A stretch of 64,000 nucleotides of DNA from Cohnella candidum (GTDB taxonomy: Bacteria; Bacillota; Bacilli; Paenibacillales; Paenibacillaceae). The translations under genes were made by a program, and so were the position numbers. Location of the stretch: NCBI RefSeq assembly GCF_003713065.1, contig NZ_CP033433.1, positions 1,523,001-1,587,000 of the forward strand, given 5' to 3'. The notes under the pieces were generated by a model that searched no databases, was not told where the DNA came from, and saw only the letters and a program-made list of their open reading frames with translations. This document shows positions 27,657 to 38,264 of the stretch, one piece after another; positions within the stretch are counted from its first letter, which is position 1; each line of letters begins with the position of its first letter.

Positions 27657-28133
27657 ATGGATCGAGTATCCACGCTTTTTCTTAAGGTAACGATTTTGCT
27701 GATCGGCTTGGCCGTTCTTGCTTTGTGCATTTTCGGGGTTCCTTGGTTTGCGAGAGAATCGACGGACCGCTTTCCGGCCTATTCGCTGTATTCCGTTCTC
27801 GCCGCCATATATGCTGCTGCGATCCCGTTTTTCATTGCGTTGTACCAGGCTTTCAAACTCCTGACCTATATTGACAAGAACGAAGCTTTTTCCGACTTGT
27901 CCGTCAGCGCACTAAAATATATCAAGTACTGTGCCGTCGTGATCAGCCTCTTGTACGTCGCTGTCATGCCATTCCTGTACATCATGGCAGACACGGACGA
28001 CGCCCCGGGAATGATCGTGATCGGAATGGTCGTTATTTTCGCTTCCGCGGTCATTGCCGTCTTCGCAGCCGTGCTTCAAAAGCTTCTGAAAAACGCCATC
28101 GACATCAAGTCGGAAAATGATTTAACGGTCTGA
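27657..28133 (+). CDS. DUF2975 family membrane protein
   Basis: A 158-residue protein with four membrane spans (ILLIGLAVLALCIFGVPWF; AAIYAAAIPFFIALYQAFKLL; YCAVVISLLYVAVMPFLYIM; MVVIFASAVIAVFAAVL). It contains the family phrase LTYIDKNEAFSDLSVSALKYIK. ATG 27657 follows GAGGTG at correct spacing. A small XRE regulator starts 10 bp after its stop; this two-gene arrangement is common for DUF2975 in Firmicutes. Function unknown. Confidence 0.8.
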   Translation: MDRVSTLFLKVTILLIGLAVLALCIFGVPWFARESTDRFPAYSLYSVLAAIYAAAIPFFIALYQAFKLLTYIDKNEAFSDLSVSALKYIKYCAVVISLLYVAVMPFLYIMADTDDAPGMIVIGMVVIFASAVIAVFAAVLQKLLKNAIDIKSENDLTV

Positions 28134-28143
28134 GGTGAAACCC

Positions 28144-28347
28144 ATGGCGATCATCATCAATGTTGACGTGATGTTGGCGAAGAGGAAAATGAGCGTAACG
28201 GAGCTGTCGGAGAAGGTCGGAATCACGATGGCCAATCTGTCCATTTTGAAAAACGGAAAGGCCAAAGCGATTCGGTTATCGACTTTGGAGGCGATTTGCA
28301 AGGCATTGGACTGTCAGCCCGGAGACATTTTGGAATACAAAAGTTAA
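28144..28347 (+). CDS. Small XRE family helix-turn-helix regulator
   Basis: A 67-residue DNA-binding protein that is nearly only a HTH_3/HTH_26 domain: AKRKMSVTELSEKVGITMAN, LSILKNGKAKAIRLSTLEAI, then CKALDCQPGDILEYKS. I prefer ATG 28144 to the GTG at 28135 since TGAGGTG is then the ribosome binding site. It probably represses its own DUF2975/XRE operon or a linked target. Confidence 0.85.
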   Translation: MAIIINVDVMLAKRKMSVTELSEKVGITMANLSILKNGKAKAIRLSTLEAICKALDCQPGDILEYKS

Positions 28348-28410
28348 TTCGTGACATATTAACCCCTGAACTGCCTTAGGCGGCGGTAAATGTAATGGGG
28401 GGAACTATAG

Positions 28411-30048
28411 TTGCGTTATTTGGCTTGGTTCGTTGTGCTTTCGGTCATCTTGTTGACGGTTCAGCAGACGGAAACGCAGGCGCAGGATCGTTCGTATCAT
28501 TTCGGGTTCAAGAAGAGCAGGAACGGAGCGCTTCCCTCTATCGACGAAGAAGGCTTCAAACCGATTCTTCAGCGCAACGGAGCGATTTTCACCGGGGATA
28601 CCCGCAAGAAAGAACTGTTCCTCACGTTCGACAACGGTTATGAGAACGGCTTTACCCCGTCCATCTTGGATGTGCTGAAAGCCAAGCAGGTGCCTGCGGC
28701 TTTCTTCGTCACCGGACATTACGTGAAGGACCGCCCGGATTTGGTCAAACGTATGGCCCAAGAAGGACATATCGTGGGCAACCACTCCTGGAGCCATCCC
28801 GATATGACGCAGGTATCGGACGAACGCATCAAAACGGAGCTTGACCGGGTAAGGGAGAGCGTCGCCCAGCTGACCGGCCGGCAGGAAATGCGGTTTCTGA
28901 GGCCGCCGCGCGGCATTTTCAACGAACGAACGTTACGAACCAGCCGAACATTCGGTTATACGAACGTGTTTTGGTCCATCGCGTACAAGGATTGGGACGT
29001 CAATCAGCAGAGAGGACCCGATTACGCGTATCGCATGGTCATCGCCCAGCTTCATCCCGGAGCGGTCATTCTGCTGCACAGCGTTTCGAAAGACAATGCC
29101 TCGGCACTCGGTCGTATCATTGACGAGGCACGCAGGCAGGGTTACGCATTTCAATCCTTGGATCGACTTGTTCAATCGACTGCGGCTCCTGCGAATTTGA
29201 CGGTAACGCTGAAAGGTGCCGCGATCGCAACCGTCGACAGAAACGCCTATGTATGGCCCGTCTTTCCGCTCGTGCGTCTGGAGAAGATGCGCGAGCTTCT
29301 TGATGAGTTGGAACGGAAATCGTACACGGCACCGCAGAATGCGGTGATCGGCAGTCATGGGCAAATCGTTGCCGAGCGGAACGGATATCAGCTGGACCGC
29401 CGCGCCATGGCGGACCGGCTGTACGATTATCTGTACGGGAATAGCGGTTTATCCCACGTTGAAGTTCCCTTGAAGACGATCTATGCGAAAGTAGACGGTG
29501 AATTGCTGAGCCAGCTTCGGGATAAACAGATCGGTTATTATACGACTTACTACAATGCCGGAAACAGGGGCCGTTCGCATAATATTTCACTCGCGGCGAG
29601 GGTGATCGACAGCAAGGTGGTTTTTCCCGGGGAGTCGTTCTCATTCAATCGGACCGTTGGGATGCGGACGACAAAGGCGGGTTACAGAAGGGCGCCGATT
29701 ATCGTCCAGGGAGAGCTGTCGGAAGGGATCGGAGGCGGCATATGCCAGGTGTCGTCCACCTTATTCAACGCCGTGGATCGCGCCGGGCTTACGATTCTGG
29801 AGCGGTATTCGCACAGCCGCCGAGTTCCTTATGTACCCTCAGGCCGGGACGCGACGGTGAGCTGGGGAGGACCGGACTTCGTGTTTCGGAATCCGTACGC
29901 CCAACCAGTCCTGATTCGAGCAAGTGCGGGAGGGGGACGCGTCTACGTGGCTATATTTTCGTCGGAAAGCATCCATTATTCCCCGAGAGTCGTGCCCGGC
30001 ATGTTGAAGGGGCTGCCGCCGGAGGTCGCGGATCCGAATCAAAGGTAA
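28411..30048 (+). CDS. PdaA-type polysaccharide deacetylase fused to a VanW domain
   Basis: A 545-residue protein with a signal peptide (YLAWFVVLSVILLTVQQTET, cleavage near QA-QD). Residues about 30-260 are a NodB domain. FLTFDNGYEN holds the PdaA-type motif, GNHSWSHPD gives the two metal histidines, and RPPRGIFN and AVILLHSV follow. They match Bacillus PdaA, which makes muramic delta-lactam in spore cortex. Residues about 370-520 are a VanW domain (GRSHNISLAARVI, FNRTVGMRTTKAGYR, GGGICQVSSTLFNAV). TTG start after GGGGGGAA. PdaA is normally about 260 residues, so the C-terminal extension is unusual. A cortex or peptidoglycan role outside the membrane is likely. Confidence 0.85.
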   Translation: MRYLAWFVVLSVILLTVQQTETQAQDRSYHFGFKKSRNGALPSIDEEGFKPILQRNGAIFTGDTRKKELFLTFDNGYENGFTPSILDVLKAKQVPAAFFVTGHYVKDRPDLVKRMAQEGHIVGNHSWSHPDMTQVSDERIKTELDRVRESVAQLTGRQEMRFLRPPRGIFNERTLRTSRTFGYTNVFWSIAYKDWDVNQQRGPDYAYRMVIAQLHPGAVILLHSVSKDNASALGRIIDEARRQGYAFQSLDRLVQSTAAPANLTVTLKGAAIATVDRNAYVWPVFPLVRLEKMRELLDELERKSYTAPQNAVIGSHGQIVAERNGYQLDRRAMADRLYDYLYGNSGLSHVEVPLKTIYAKVDGELLSQLRDKQIGYYTTYYNAGNRGRSHNISLAARVIDSKVVFPGESFSFNRTVGMRTTKAGYRRAPIIVQGELSEGIGGGICQVSSTLFNAVDRAGLTILERYSHSRRVPYVPSGRDATVSWGGPDFVFRNPYAQPVLIRASAGGGRVYVAIFSSESIHYSPRVVPGMLKGLPPEVADPNQR

Positions 30049-30124
30049 GCATGCATGTGGAGTCGCCGAAAGATAAACCCTATAGAGGATACCGTGCGAT
30101 TCTCAGGCAAAGGAGGTCCTGAAG

Positions 30125-30265
30125 GTGCCCAAAGGGATGAAGAACAACGAAGGAAACAAATACAAGGCCAACCGGAACTACGCGAAACAAGTGCTCAACA
30201 ACCACGAAGTCCATCCGGCGCAGAACAATCCCCGCGAAAGCGACGATTCCCCGCGTCATACTTAA
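30125..30265 (+). CDS. 46-residue hydrophilic Asn-rich protein
   Basis: This micro-gene starts with GTG, preceded by AAAGGAGG at 7 bp, a near perfect ribosome binding site, and reads PKGMKNNEGNKYKANRNYAK... to PRHT. The protein is very polar, rich in Asn, Lys and His, without hydrophobic core. Small spore proteins have this composition, but I do not match it to a known Ssp family. It lies after the PdaA-VanW gene and is closed by a strong terminator. Confidence 0.55.
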   Translation: MPKGMKNNEGNKYKANRNYAKQVLNNHEVHPAQNNPRESDDSPRHT

Positions 30266-30271
30266 TGGCAT

Positions 30272-30309
30272 TAAAAAAGGCCCGCCGAAAAAACGGCGGG
30301 TCTTCTTTA
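30272..30309 (+). terminator. Rho-independent terminator
   Basis: GGCCCGCCG and CGGCGGGTC flank a six-A loop, preceded by an A run and followed by TCTTCTTT. Confidence 0.8.
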
Positions 30310-30405
30310 TGTGTTGCCAGGACACCGAATGGCGGCATATAATCAAAGTGTCACTAAAAGGTGTCCAATCGGGAAATTCAACGGAATTCCATAGGAGAGG
30401 GTGTT

Positions 30406-30735
30406 GTGAACGATAACAACCCGTTGCGGGACGTGTTTAACGCGATCGCAGATCCGACAAGGCGCCGACTGATTCGGATGCTGTCCGAGGCGGAAGAGAT
30501 CCCGCTTCATGAGTTAACGGAACAGTTTCCCATGGGCCGCACGGCGGTATCCAAGCATTTGACCATCTTGAAAGAGGCCGGACTCGTGCTTGACCGCAAA
30601 GTCGGCAGAGAAACGCGTTTTCGGCTGAACGCCGCTCCGCTGCGCGAAATTCAAGATTGGGTGGGTTTCTACAGCAAGTTCTGGAGCTCGAATTTGCTGC
30701 GTTTGAACCGACTATTGGAGGAGGAAGAAGAATGA
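30406..30735 (+). CDS. ArsR family transcriptional regulator
   Basis: A 109-residue winged-helix protein: VFNAIADPTRRRLIRMLSE, then LTEQFPMGRTAVSKHLTILK and GLVLDRKVGRETRFRLN. No cysteine metal site is visible, so it belongs to the non-metal ArsR class that is often paired with SRPBCC proteins. GTG 30406 follows AGGAGAGGG. Its stop overlaps the next start (ATGA), and a UvrA-like gene follows. It probably controls this operon. Confidence 0.85.
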   Translation: MNDNNPLRDVFNAIADPTRRRLIRMLSEAEEIPLHELTEQFPMGRTAVSKHLTILKEAGLVLDRKVGRETRFRLNAAPLREIQDWVGFYSKFWSSNLLRLNRLLEEEEE

Positions 30736-31130
30736 GTCTGACATTGAACTTGGATTTTCAATATAAGACCACGATGGAGAAGCTTTGGTCGGCTTTAACC
30801 GATTCGAACAAGCTGGCCAAGTGGACGATGGAAAATGATTTTAAGCCGATCGTCGGCCACCGTTTTCAGTTCCGTACTCAGCCGACCGAATATTGGAACG
30901 GTATTGTGGAAGGCGAAGTGCTGACCGTGGAAGCGCCAAACCGGTTGTCCTATTCTTGGGCCAGCGGAGGAGAAACGCATACGGTCACCTGGACGCTGGA
31001 GGACTTAGGGGACGGCAAGGTTAACCTTCATCTGGAACAATCCGGAATCTCCAATCCTCAAGCACTGGGCGGAGCCAAGTATGGCTGGACCAACTGGTGC
31101 GGCGAGCTTGAAAAATTGTTGGTGCAGTAA
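30732..31130 (+). CDS. SRPBCC/AHSA1 domain protein
   Basis: A 132-residue START-like protein: an N-terminal strand-helix unit (TTMEKLWSALTDSNKLAKWT), central strands (GHRFQFRTQPTEYWNGIVEG), and a final helix ending WTNWCGELEKLL. Such proteins bind hydrophobic ligands. It overlaps the ArsR stop (ATGA) and the UvrA start (TAATG), so all three are coupled. Ligand unknown. Confidence 0.85.
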   Translation: MSLTLNLDFQYKTTMEKLWSALTDSNKLAKWTMENDFKPIVGHRFQFRTQPTEYWNGIVEGEVLTVEAPNRLSYSWASGGETHTVTWTLEDLGDGKVNLHLEQSGISNPQALGGAKYGWTNWCGELEKLLVQ

Positions 31131-33400
31131 TGAGCGAATCGAATCAGGAGTATATCGTCGTCACGGGTGCGCGGGAAAACAATCTGAAAAACGTTTCCTT
31201 GCGCATCCCCAAGCGCAAGATCACGATCTTCACCGGCGTCTCCGGATCCGGCAAATCGTCGATCGTCTTCGATACGATCGCATCCGAATCCCAGCGGCTT
31301 CTGAATGAAAATTTCAGCACGTTCGTCCGCAACTTTCTGCCTCGTTTTCCACAGCCGGATGCAGACGCGATCGAAAATCTCAGCATGTCCGTCATCGTGG
31401 ATCAGAAGCGGCTGGGCGGCGGCTCTCATTCCACCATGGGCACGATTACCGACATCTATTCCATTCTTCGGCTGCTCTTCTCCCGGGTTGGCCAACCCTA
31501 TGTCGGGCCGGCTAACATCTTCTCGTTTAACGATCCGCAAGGCATGTGCCCCGAGTGCAACGGGCTTGGCCGCCGGCTGGGCGTCGACATGAGCAAGGCG
31601 CTGGACATGTCGAAGTCGTTGAATGAAGGGGCGATCCTGCTTCCGGACTATGGCGTGAGCGGCTGGGAAATGAATATGATCCTGCAGTCGGGGAACTTCG
31701 ATCCCGACAAGAAGCTGAGCGATTATTCGGAAGATGAGCTGGATCAACTTCTGTATGCCAAAGCGAGAAAAGTAGAGATGAACTTCGCCGGCAAAGCCAT
31801 GAACATCACCGTGGAAGGCGTCATCGAGAAATTCACCAACAAGTACATCAAGCAGGATTTGAAAACGAAGTCCGAGCGCACGCAAAGATCGGTAACTCCG
31901 TTCATAACCGAGGGCCCCTGTTCCAGCTGCCGCGGCTCCAGGCTCAGTCAGGCAGCGCTCAGCTGTAAGATCAACGGACGCAACATCGCGGAATTGTCCT
32001 CCATGGAGGTAGGTCAGCTTGTCCGCGTCATTCGGGAGATCGAGGATCCCGTCGCCGCTCCCGTCGTCAAGTCGTTGACGGAACGGCTGCAATATCTGGC
32101 GGACATCGGGCTCGACTATTTAACGCTGGATCGTGAGACCGATACCTTGTCCGGCGGCGAGTCGCAGCGCGTCAAAATGGTGAAGCACCTCAGCGGCAGT
32201 CTAGTCGACGTGACCTACATTTTCGATGAACCCAGCGTCGGCTTGCATCCCCGGGATGTACACCGCTTAAACGGATTGTTGCAAAAGTTGCGCGACAAGG
32301 GAAATACCGTGATCGTCGTGGAGCATGATCCCGATGTCATCAAGGTGGCGGATCATGTCGTCGACGTCGGACCCCATGCCGGCAGCCACGGCGGTACCAT
32401 CGTGTATGAAGGCAGTTACCCGGGTTTATTGGAGTCGGGTACGCTGACAGGCACCCATATGAAACGGCCCCTGCCGTTGAAACGAGACAACAGAAAGCCT
32501 TCCGGCAAGCTGTCCATCAAGGATGCCGCTCTTCACAACCTTCGGAACGTAAGCGTAAATATCCCGACCGGGGTGCTGACCGTCGTTACCGGTGTCGCCG
32601 GCTCCGGCAAAAGTACCCTGATCAACGAAGTATTTCTAAGCCGGCATCCCGAAGCGATCGTCATCGACCAATCGGCGGTCGGCGTGTCGACACGCTCGAA
32701 TCCCGCGACCTACACGGGCATCATGGATGATGTGCGCAAAGCGTTTGCTTCCGCGAACAAGGTGAGCCCGGGCTTGTTTAGCTTCAACTCCAAAGGGGCT
32801 TGCGAGAACTGCCAAGGGCTTGGCGTCGTTTATGCGGACCTTGCCTATCTTGACGAAGTGAAGCTGCCTTGCGAAGTCTGCGGAGGCAGACGGTTCAAGG
32901 AAGAGGTGCTCGCGTACAAGCTGAAGGACAAGTCCATCGCGGATGTGCTGGAAATGACCGTGGAGCAGGCTTTGACCTTTTTTGAGCTGAAAGAGGTCGT
33001 GCGCAAACTCCAGGCGATGAGCGATGTGGGGCTGAATTACATTACACTCGGCCAGCCGCTCAGCACGCTCTCTGGAGGGGAATGCCAGCGGATCAAGCTG
33101 GCAAGCGAACTGCATAAGAAGGGCAGCATCTACGTGATGGATGAGCCGACGACCGGCCTGCATATGTCGGATATCGGTCACCTTATGGAGATCATGAACC
33201 GCCTCGTGGACGCCGGCAATACCGTCATCGTGATCGAGCACAACCTCGACGTCATCGCACAAGCGGATTGGATCATCGATATGGGACCGGACGGAGGCAG
33301 CAGGGGCGGACAAGTGGTGTTCGAGGGCACGCCGGCACAGGTCATCCAAGAGGATAAGTCGATCACGGGAAGATACCTAGGAGAACATATACAGGGCTGA
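31130..33400 (+). CDS. Short UvrA-like ABC ATPase (UvrA2 class)
   Basis: A 756-residue duplicated ABC ATPase of the UvrA family. Both Walker A boxes (GVSGSGKS, GVAGSGKS), both signatures (LSGGESQR, LSGGECQR) and both Walker B regions (YIFDEPSVGLHP, YVMDEPTTGLH) are intact. Zinc-type pairs CPEC/CSSC and CENC/CEVC are present. Canonical UvrA is about 940-960 residues; the missing length matches loss of the UvrB-binding insertion. UvrA2 proteins have been linked to drug or DNA-damage tolerance. Translationally coupled to the SRPBCC gene. Confidence 0.88.
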   Translation: MSESNQEYIVVTGARENNLKNVSLRIPKRKITIFTGVSGSGKSSIVFDTIASESQRLLNENFSTFVRNFLPRFPQPDADAIENLSMSVIVDQKRLGGGSHSTMGTITDIYSILRLLFSRVGQPYVGPANIFSFNDPQGMCPECNGLGRRLGVDMSKALDMSKSLNEGAILLPDYGVSGWEMNMILQSGNFDPDKKLSDYSEDELDQLLYAKARKVEMNFAGKAMNITVEGVIEKFTNKYIKQDLKTKSERTQRSVTPFITEGPCSSCRGSRLSQAALSCKINGRNIAELSSMEVGQLVRVIREIEDPVAAPVVKSLTERLQYLADIGLDYLTLDRETDTLSGGESQRVKMVKHLSGSLVDVTYIFDEPSVGLHPRDVHRLNGLLQKLRDKGNTVIVVEHDPDVIKVADHVVDVGPHAGSHGGTIVYEGSYPGLLESGTLTGTHMKRPLPLKRDNRKPSGKLSIKDAALHNLRNVSVNIPTGVLTVVTGVAGSGKSTLINEVFLSRHPEAIVIDQSAVGVSTRSNPATYTGIMDDVRKAFASANKVSPGLFSFNSKGACENCQGLGVVYADLAYLDEVKLPCEVCGGRRFKEEVLAYKLKDKSIADVLEMTVEQALTFFELKEVVRKLQAMSDVGLNYITLGQPLSTLSGGECQRIKLASELHKKGSIYVMDEPTTGLHMSDIGHLMEIMNRLVDAGNTVIVIEHNLDVIAQADWIIDMGPDGGSRGGQVVFEGTPAQVIQEDKSITGRYLGEHIQG

Positions 33401-33408
33401 ACTTACGC

Positions 33409-33440
33409 AAAAAGCTTGAGCAATCAAGCTTTTTTTGTTT
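33409..33440 (+). terminator. Rho-independent terminator after uvrA-like gene
   Basis: AAAAAGCTTGA pairs with TCAAGCTTTTT around GCAA, followed by a long T tract. Confidence 0.88.
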
Positions 33441-33499
33441 TTTTATCCGTTCGACAGCATTCATGAGACTTTGTCATGAACAAATATTTAAGATTTAGA

Positions 33500-33528
33500 T
33501 TGATTTCCTCGGTAAATCGCTATATAAC
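33500..33528 (+). promoter_or_regulatory. katG promoter
   Basis: TTGATT (33500-33505) and TATAAC (33523-33528) are separated by exactly 17 bp, a good sigma-A promoter. A PerR-like box follows directly downstream, over the expected start of transcription. Confidence 0.65.
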
Positions 33529-33533
33529 TATGA

Positions 33534-33548
33534 TTAGAATTATTATTA
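33534..33548 (+). promoter_or_regulatory. PerR-like operator upstream of katG
   Basis: TTAGAATTATTATTA matches the Bacillus PerR consensus TTATAATNATTATAA at all but two bases. It lies just after the -10 box of the promoter and 38 bp before the katG start codon. Binding there would block transcription until peroxide inactivates the repressor. Confidence 0.65.
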
Positions 33549-33570
33549 TCTAGAACTCATTATAATCTAA

Positions 33571-35772
<2,202 letters not shown>

Positions 35773-35796
35773 TCGCATAGATTGGATAAAACAAAG

Positions 35797-35825
35797 AACG
35801 GCAGGGAGGGTTCCCTGCCGTTTAT
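35797..35825. terminator. Bidirectional terminator between katG and lysR
   Basis: AACGGCAGGG pairs with CCCTGCCGTT around a short loop. T- and A-rich flanks suit both converging genes. Confidence 0.8.
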
Positions 35826-35829
35826 TTAT

Positions 35830-36699
35830 TTACTTCAACCGCTTTTGCGCTTCTTGGATAAAAGCGGCGACGACCGGGGAGATCGGATGCCGTGAGAGAA
35901 CGCCCAAAACGATATGACGAAAAATAGGAGGATTCAATGGTTTCACCACGATATGGACCGGTGCGTCAGGCAGGATCATGGAAGGGATGATGGACACTCC
36001 GATGCCTGCTTCGACCATGGAAAGAATGGTGGCATTCTCCGCGGCCTCGAGCTGTTTATTGAGGTGAAGGCCTTTCTCTTGAAACGCGCTCATCACGAGG
36101 CGTTCGCATCCGGACTTCAGCGAAAGAAACGGTTCATCGGCAAGCTGCTCGATAGAGAGCGTATCAAAATCCCTCAAAGGATGTTGAGCGGGGAGGACGG
36201 CAACGTAAGGATCTTTATGCAATGGCACGACGTCCAATCCGGCACTGTCTCCGGGATCGGCCAGAAACCCGACGTCTACGACGCCTTCCCCGATCCATCC
36301 TTCGACCTCCGCGTAATTTCCTTCAAAGAGAAGCAGCTCCACACCCGGATAATGGCTGCGAAACGCTTGAAAAATCCCCGGAATGACATGGGCCGAAAAG
36401 CTGGGAAACGAGCCGATCCGCACGGTCCCGCCCCTCACGCCTTTGGACGCTGCGGCCGCCTGATAGATCTGTTCCGAATGGTGAACGATCTCGCGAACAT
36501 GCGCTAAAATTCGTTCCCCCGCAACGGTCAGCTTGACGCCATTGCGATTGCGCGTAAAAAGAACCATGCCGAGTTCTTTTTCCAAATCTCCCATGCTGTG
36601 GCTGACGCCCGACTGGCTGGCGTGCAAAAGCTCTCCCGCCTTGGTGAAACTGCCCGTCTGCACGACCGCAAGAAATACTTCCAATTGAAACAGCGTCAT
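35830..36699 (-). CDS. LysR family transcriptional regulator
   Basis: A 289-residue LysR regulator: winged helix-turn-helix in residues 1-60 (GSFTKAGELLHASQSGVSHS, then LGMVLFTRNRNGVKLT), effector domain from about 90 (GGTVRIGSFPSFSAHVIPG). It is divergent from the phzF-like gene. The 111 bp between them hold two palindromes, so regulation of phzF is likely. The closest relatives in mind are CysL/YwfK-like regulators, but no effector can be named. Confidence 0.85.
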   Translation of the reverse strand: MTLFQLEVFLAVVQTGSFTKAGELLHASQSGVSHSMGDLEKELGMVLFTRNRNGVKLTVAGERILAHVREIVHHSEQIYQAAAASKGVRGGTVRIGSFPSFSAHVIPGIFQAFRSHYPGVELLLFEGNYAEVEGWIGEGVVDVGFLADPGDSAGLDVVPLHKDPYVAVLPAQHPLRDFDTLSIEQLADEPFLSLKSGCERLVMSAFQEKGLHLNKQLEAAENATILSMVEAGIGVSIIPSMILPDAPVHIVVKPLNPPIFRHIVLGVLSRHPISPVVAAFIQEAQKRLK

Positions 36700-36715
36700 T
36701 GTCGTCCGTCACTCC

Positions 36716-36788
36716 CATGAATATTTCTTCATGTATCACATGGCTAATTTTCATTTTACGTCGGCTCGGAACTTCACTATCATGAAGT
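36716..36788. promoter_or_regulatory. Two palindromes in the lysR-phzF intergenic region
   Basis: CATGA-N8-TCATG (36716-36733) and ACTTCA-N6-TGAAGT (36771-36788). The second is a perfect 6-bp inverted repeat and fits the dyad style of LysR operator sites. No promoter boxes were assigned. Confidence 0.45.
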
Positions 36789-36810
36789 GAAAAGGGAGTG
36801 AGCCGTTAAG

Positions 36811-37719
36811 ATGAAACCGATAAGCGTGTATCACGTGGATGCTTTTACGCAAAAACCGTTCGAAGGAAACCCCGCAGGCGTCGTTCCCGACGCAGGCTCT
36901 TTAACTGTAACGCAGATGCAAAAGATTGCCAACCAGCTTCGCTTGCCGGAGACGGCCTTTCTCATGCCGCCAACGGATCCGAAGGCCGATTTTCGGATTC
37001 GTTACTTCACGCCGCAGGAAGAAATCCCTTTCTGCGGGCATGCGACGGTCGGTTCCGTCTGGCTGCTTGCCCATGAGTACGGGTGGGCAAACAGAGCGGA
37101 TCACGTCACCTTAGAGACGAACGTTGGCCTGATCCCCGTACATTGGGAATTGAGCGAAAGCAACGCCGGCAAGGTGACGATGACGCAGATTTCCCCGCAG
37201 GTGAAAGAGGCTCCATTCGTCGATCCGTCGGAATTGGCCGACTTGATCGGTCTGGATGCGGATCAATTGGATGATCGATATCCGATCAAACTTGCCTTTA
37301 CGGGAAACTGGACGCTGATCGTTCCCGTTAAAACCCACCAAGCGGTCGATGCCTCCAAGCCGAATATGGATGCAATGGCTTTGTATAATCGAAAATTTTC
37401 CATCAGCAATACCCATCTGTTTACGTTCGACGCCAAGCCGGGGTTTGACCTGTACACCCGGGATTTTGCACCGTCGATCGGCATTCCGGAAGACCCCGTG
37501 ACGGGGGCGGCGAACGGCGCTTTGGCCGGCTATCTAGCTTTGGAAAAGATCATCGGTCCTGAAACGACACGCCTCAAGATCGGCCAAGGCGATGCTCTCG
37601 GACGTCCCGGCATGCTCTATGTAACCGCACAATCGTCGGATGGGGATGTCGTGATCCAAGTCGGGGGATACGCGCACGTGACGATTGAAGGCACGCTCCG
37701 AATGGAGGGGCTGTCATGA
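36811..37719 (+). CDS. PhzF family isomerase
   Basis: A 302-residue diaminopimelate-epimerase-fold protein of the PhzF family. Motifs are AFTQKPFEGNPAGVV at the start (catalytic glutamate in the family is in the LPETAFL segment), FTPQEEIPFCGHATVG, and EDPVTGAANGALAGYL. Only one copy and no phenazine genes are near, so it is a general PhzF paralog of unknown substrate. The following DinB gene starts inside its stop codon (ATGA). Start ATG after AAAGGGAGTG. Confidence 0.88.
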   Translation: MKPISVYHVDAFTQKPFEGNPAGVVPDAGSLTVTQMQKIANQLRLPETAFLMPPTDPKADFRIRYFTPQEEIPFCGHATVGSVWLLAHEYGWANRADHVTLETNVGLIPVHWELSESNAGKVTMTQISPQVKEAPFVDPSELADLIGLDADQLDDRYPIKLAFTGNWTLIVPVKTHQAVDASKPNMDAMALYNRKFSISNTHLFTFDAKPGFDLYTRDFAPSIGIPEDPVTGAANGALAGYLALEKIIGPETTRLKIGQGDALGRPGMLYVTAQSSDGDVVIQVGGYAHVTIEGTLRMEGLS

Positions 37720-38249
37720 TCGATCTGGTACGGGACGTACTGGAGGACATGAACAAGCAGCTTGCCCGAATCGAACGAAGCCTCGATCTGCTTAACGATG
37801 ATGGTATTTGGACGCGGTTGAAAGCTTCCATGAACAGCATCGGCAATCTCTGTCTGCATCTGGCGGGTAACGAATATCAAAATATCTCGTGCGCGATCGG
37901 AAACAAACCGTTCTCCCGGGAACGTTCCCGCGAATTCACGACGGATGGGAGAATTTCCAAGGAAGAGCTGATCGTCCTTCTGCGCAAAACACGGTCCGAG
38001 TCAGAGCTGGCCTTATCGGCCTTGTCTGAGGAAGATCTCTCGCGGGTCGTCACGATCCGCTATGATCGGGAGGACTGGATGCGCATGCACCGATTGGACT
38101 CCCTTGTCGAGGAACCCTGTGATACAAGAGCGGTCGGCCGGCTTCTGGTTCAGGTTTGCGCGCACTACGGGTACCATGCGGGGCAGATCGTCGTGCTTGC
38201 CAAATCATTAACGGAAACGACCGAGCATCTCACGGGTCAATATCATTGA
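37716..38249 (+). CDS. DinB family protein (DUF1572-like)
   Basis: A 177-residue four-helix bundle of the DinB/YfiT superfamily. Candidate metal histidines are in GNLCLHLAGNEYQNI and in QVCAHYGYHAGQIV. The family includes thiol transferases for bacillithiol and uncharacterised metalloproteins. The coding region overlaps the phzF stop and a GNAT gene follows 15 bp downstream, so all three likely share a transcript. Confidence 0.8.
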   Translation: MIDLVRDVLEDMNKQLARIERSLDLLNDDGIWTRLKASMNSIGNLCLHLAGNEYQNISCAIGNKPFSRERSREFTTDGRISKEELIVLLRKTRSESELALSALSEEDLSRVVTIRYDREDWMRMHRLDSLVEEPCDTRAVGRLLVQVCAHYGYHAGQIVVLAKSLTETTEHLTGQYH

Positions 38250-38264
38250 ATCGGGAAGGCATGG

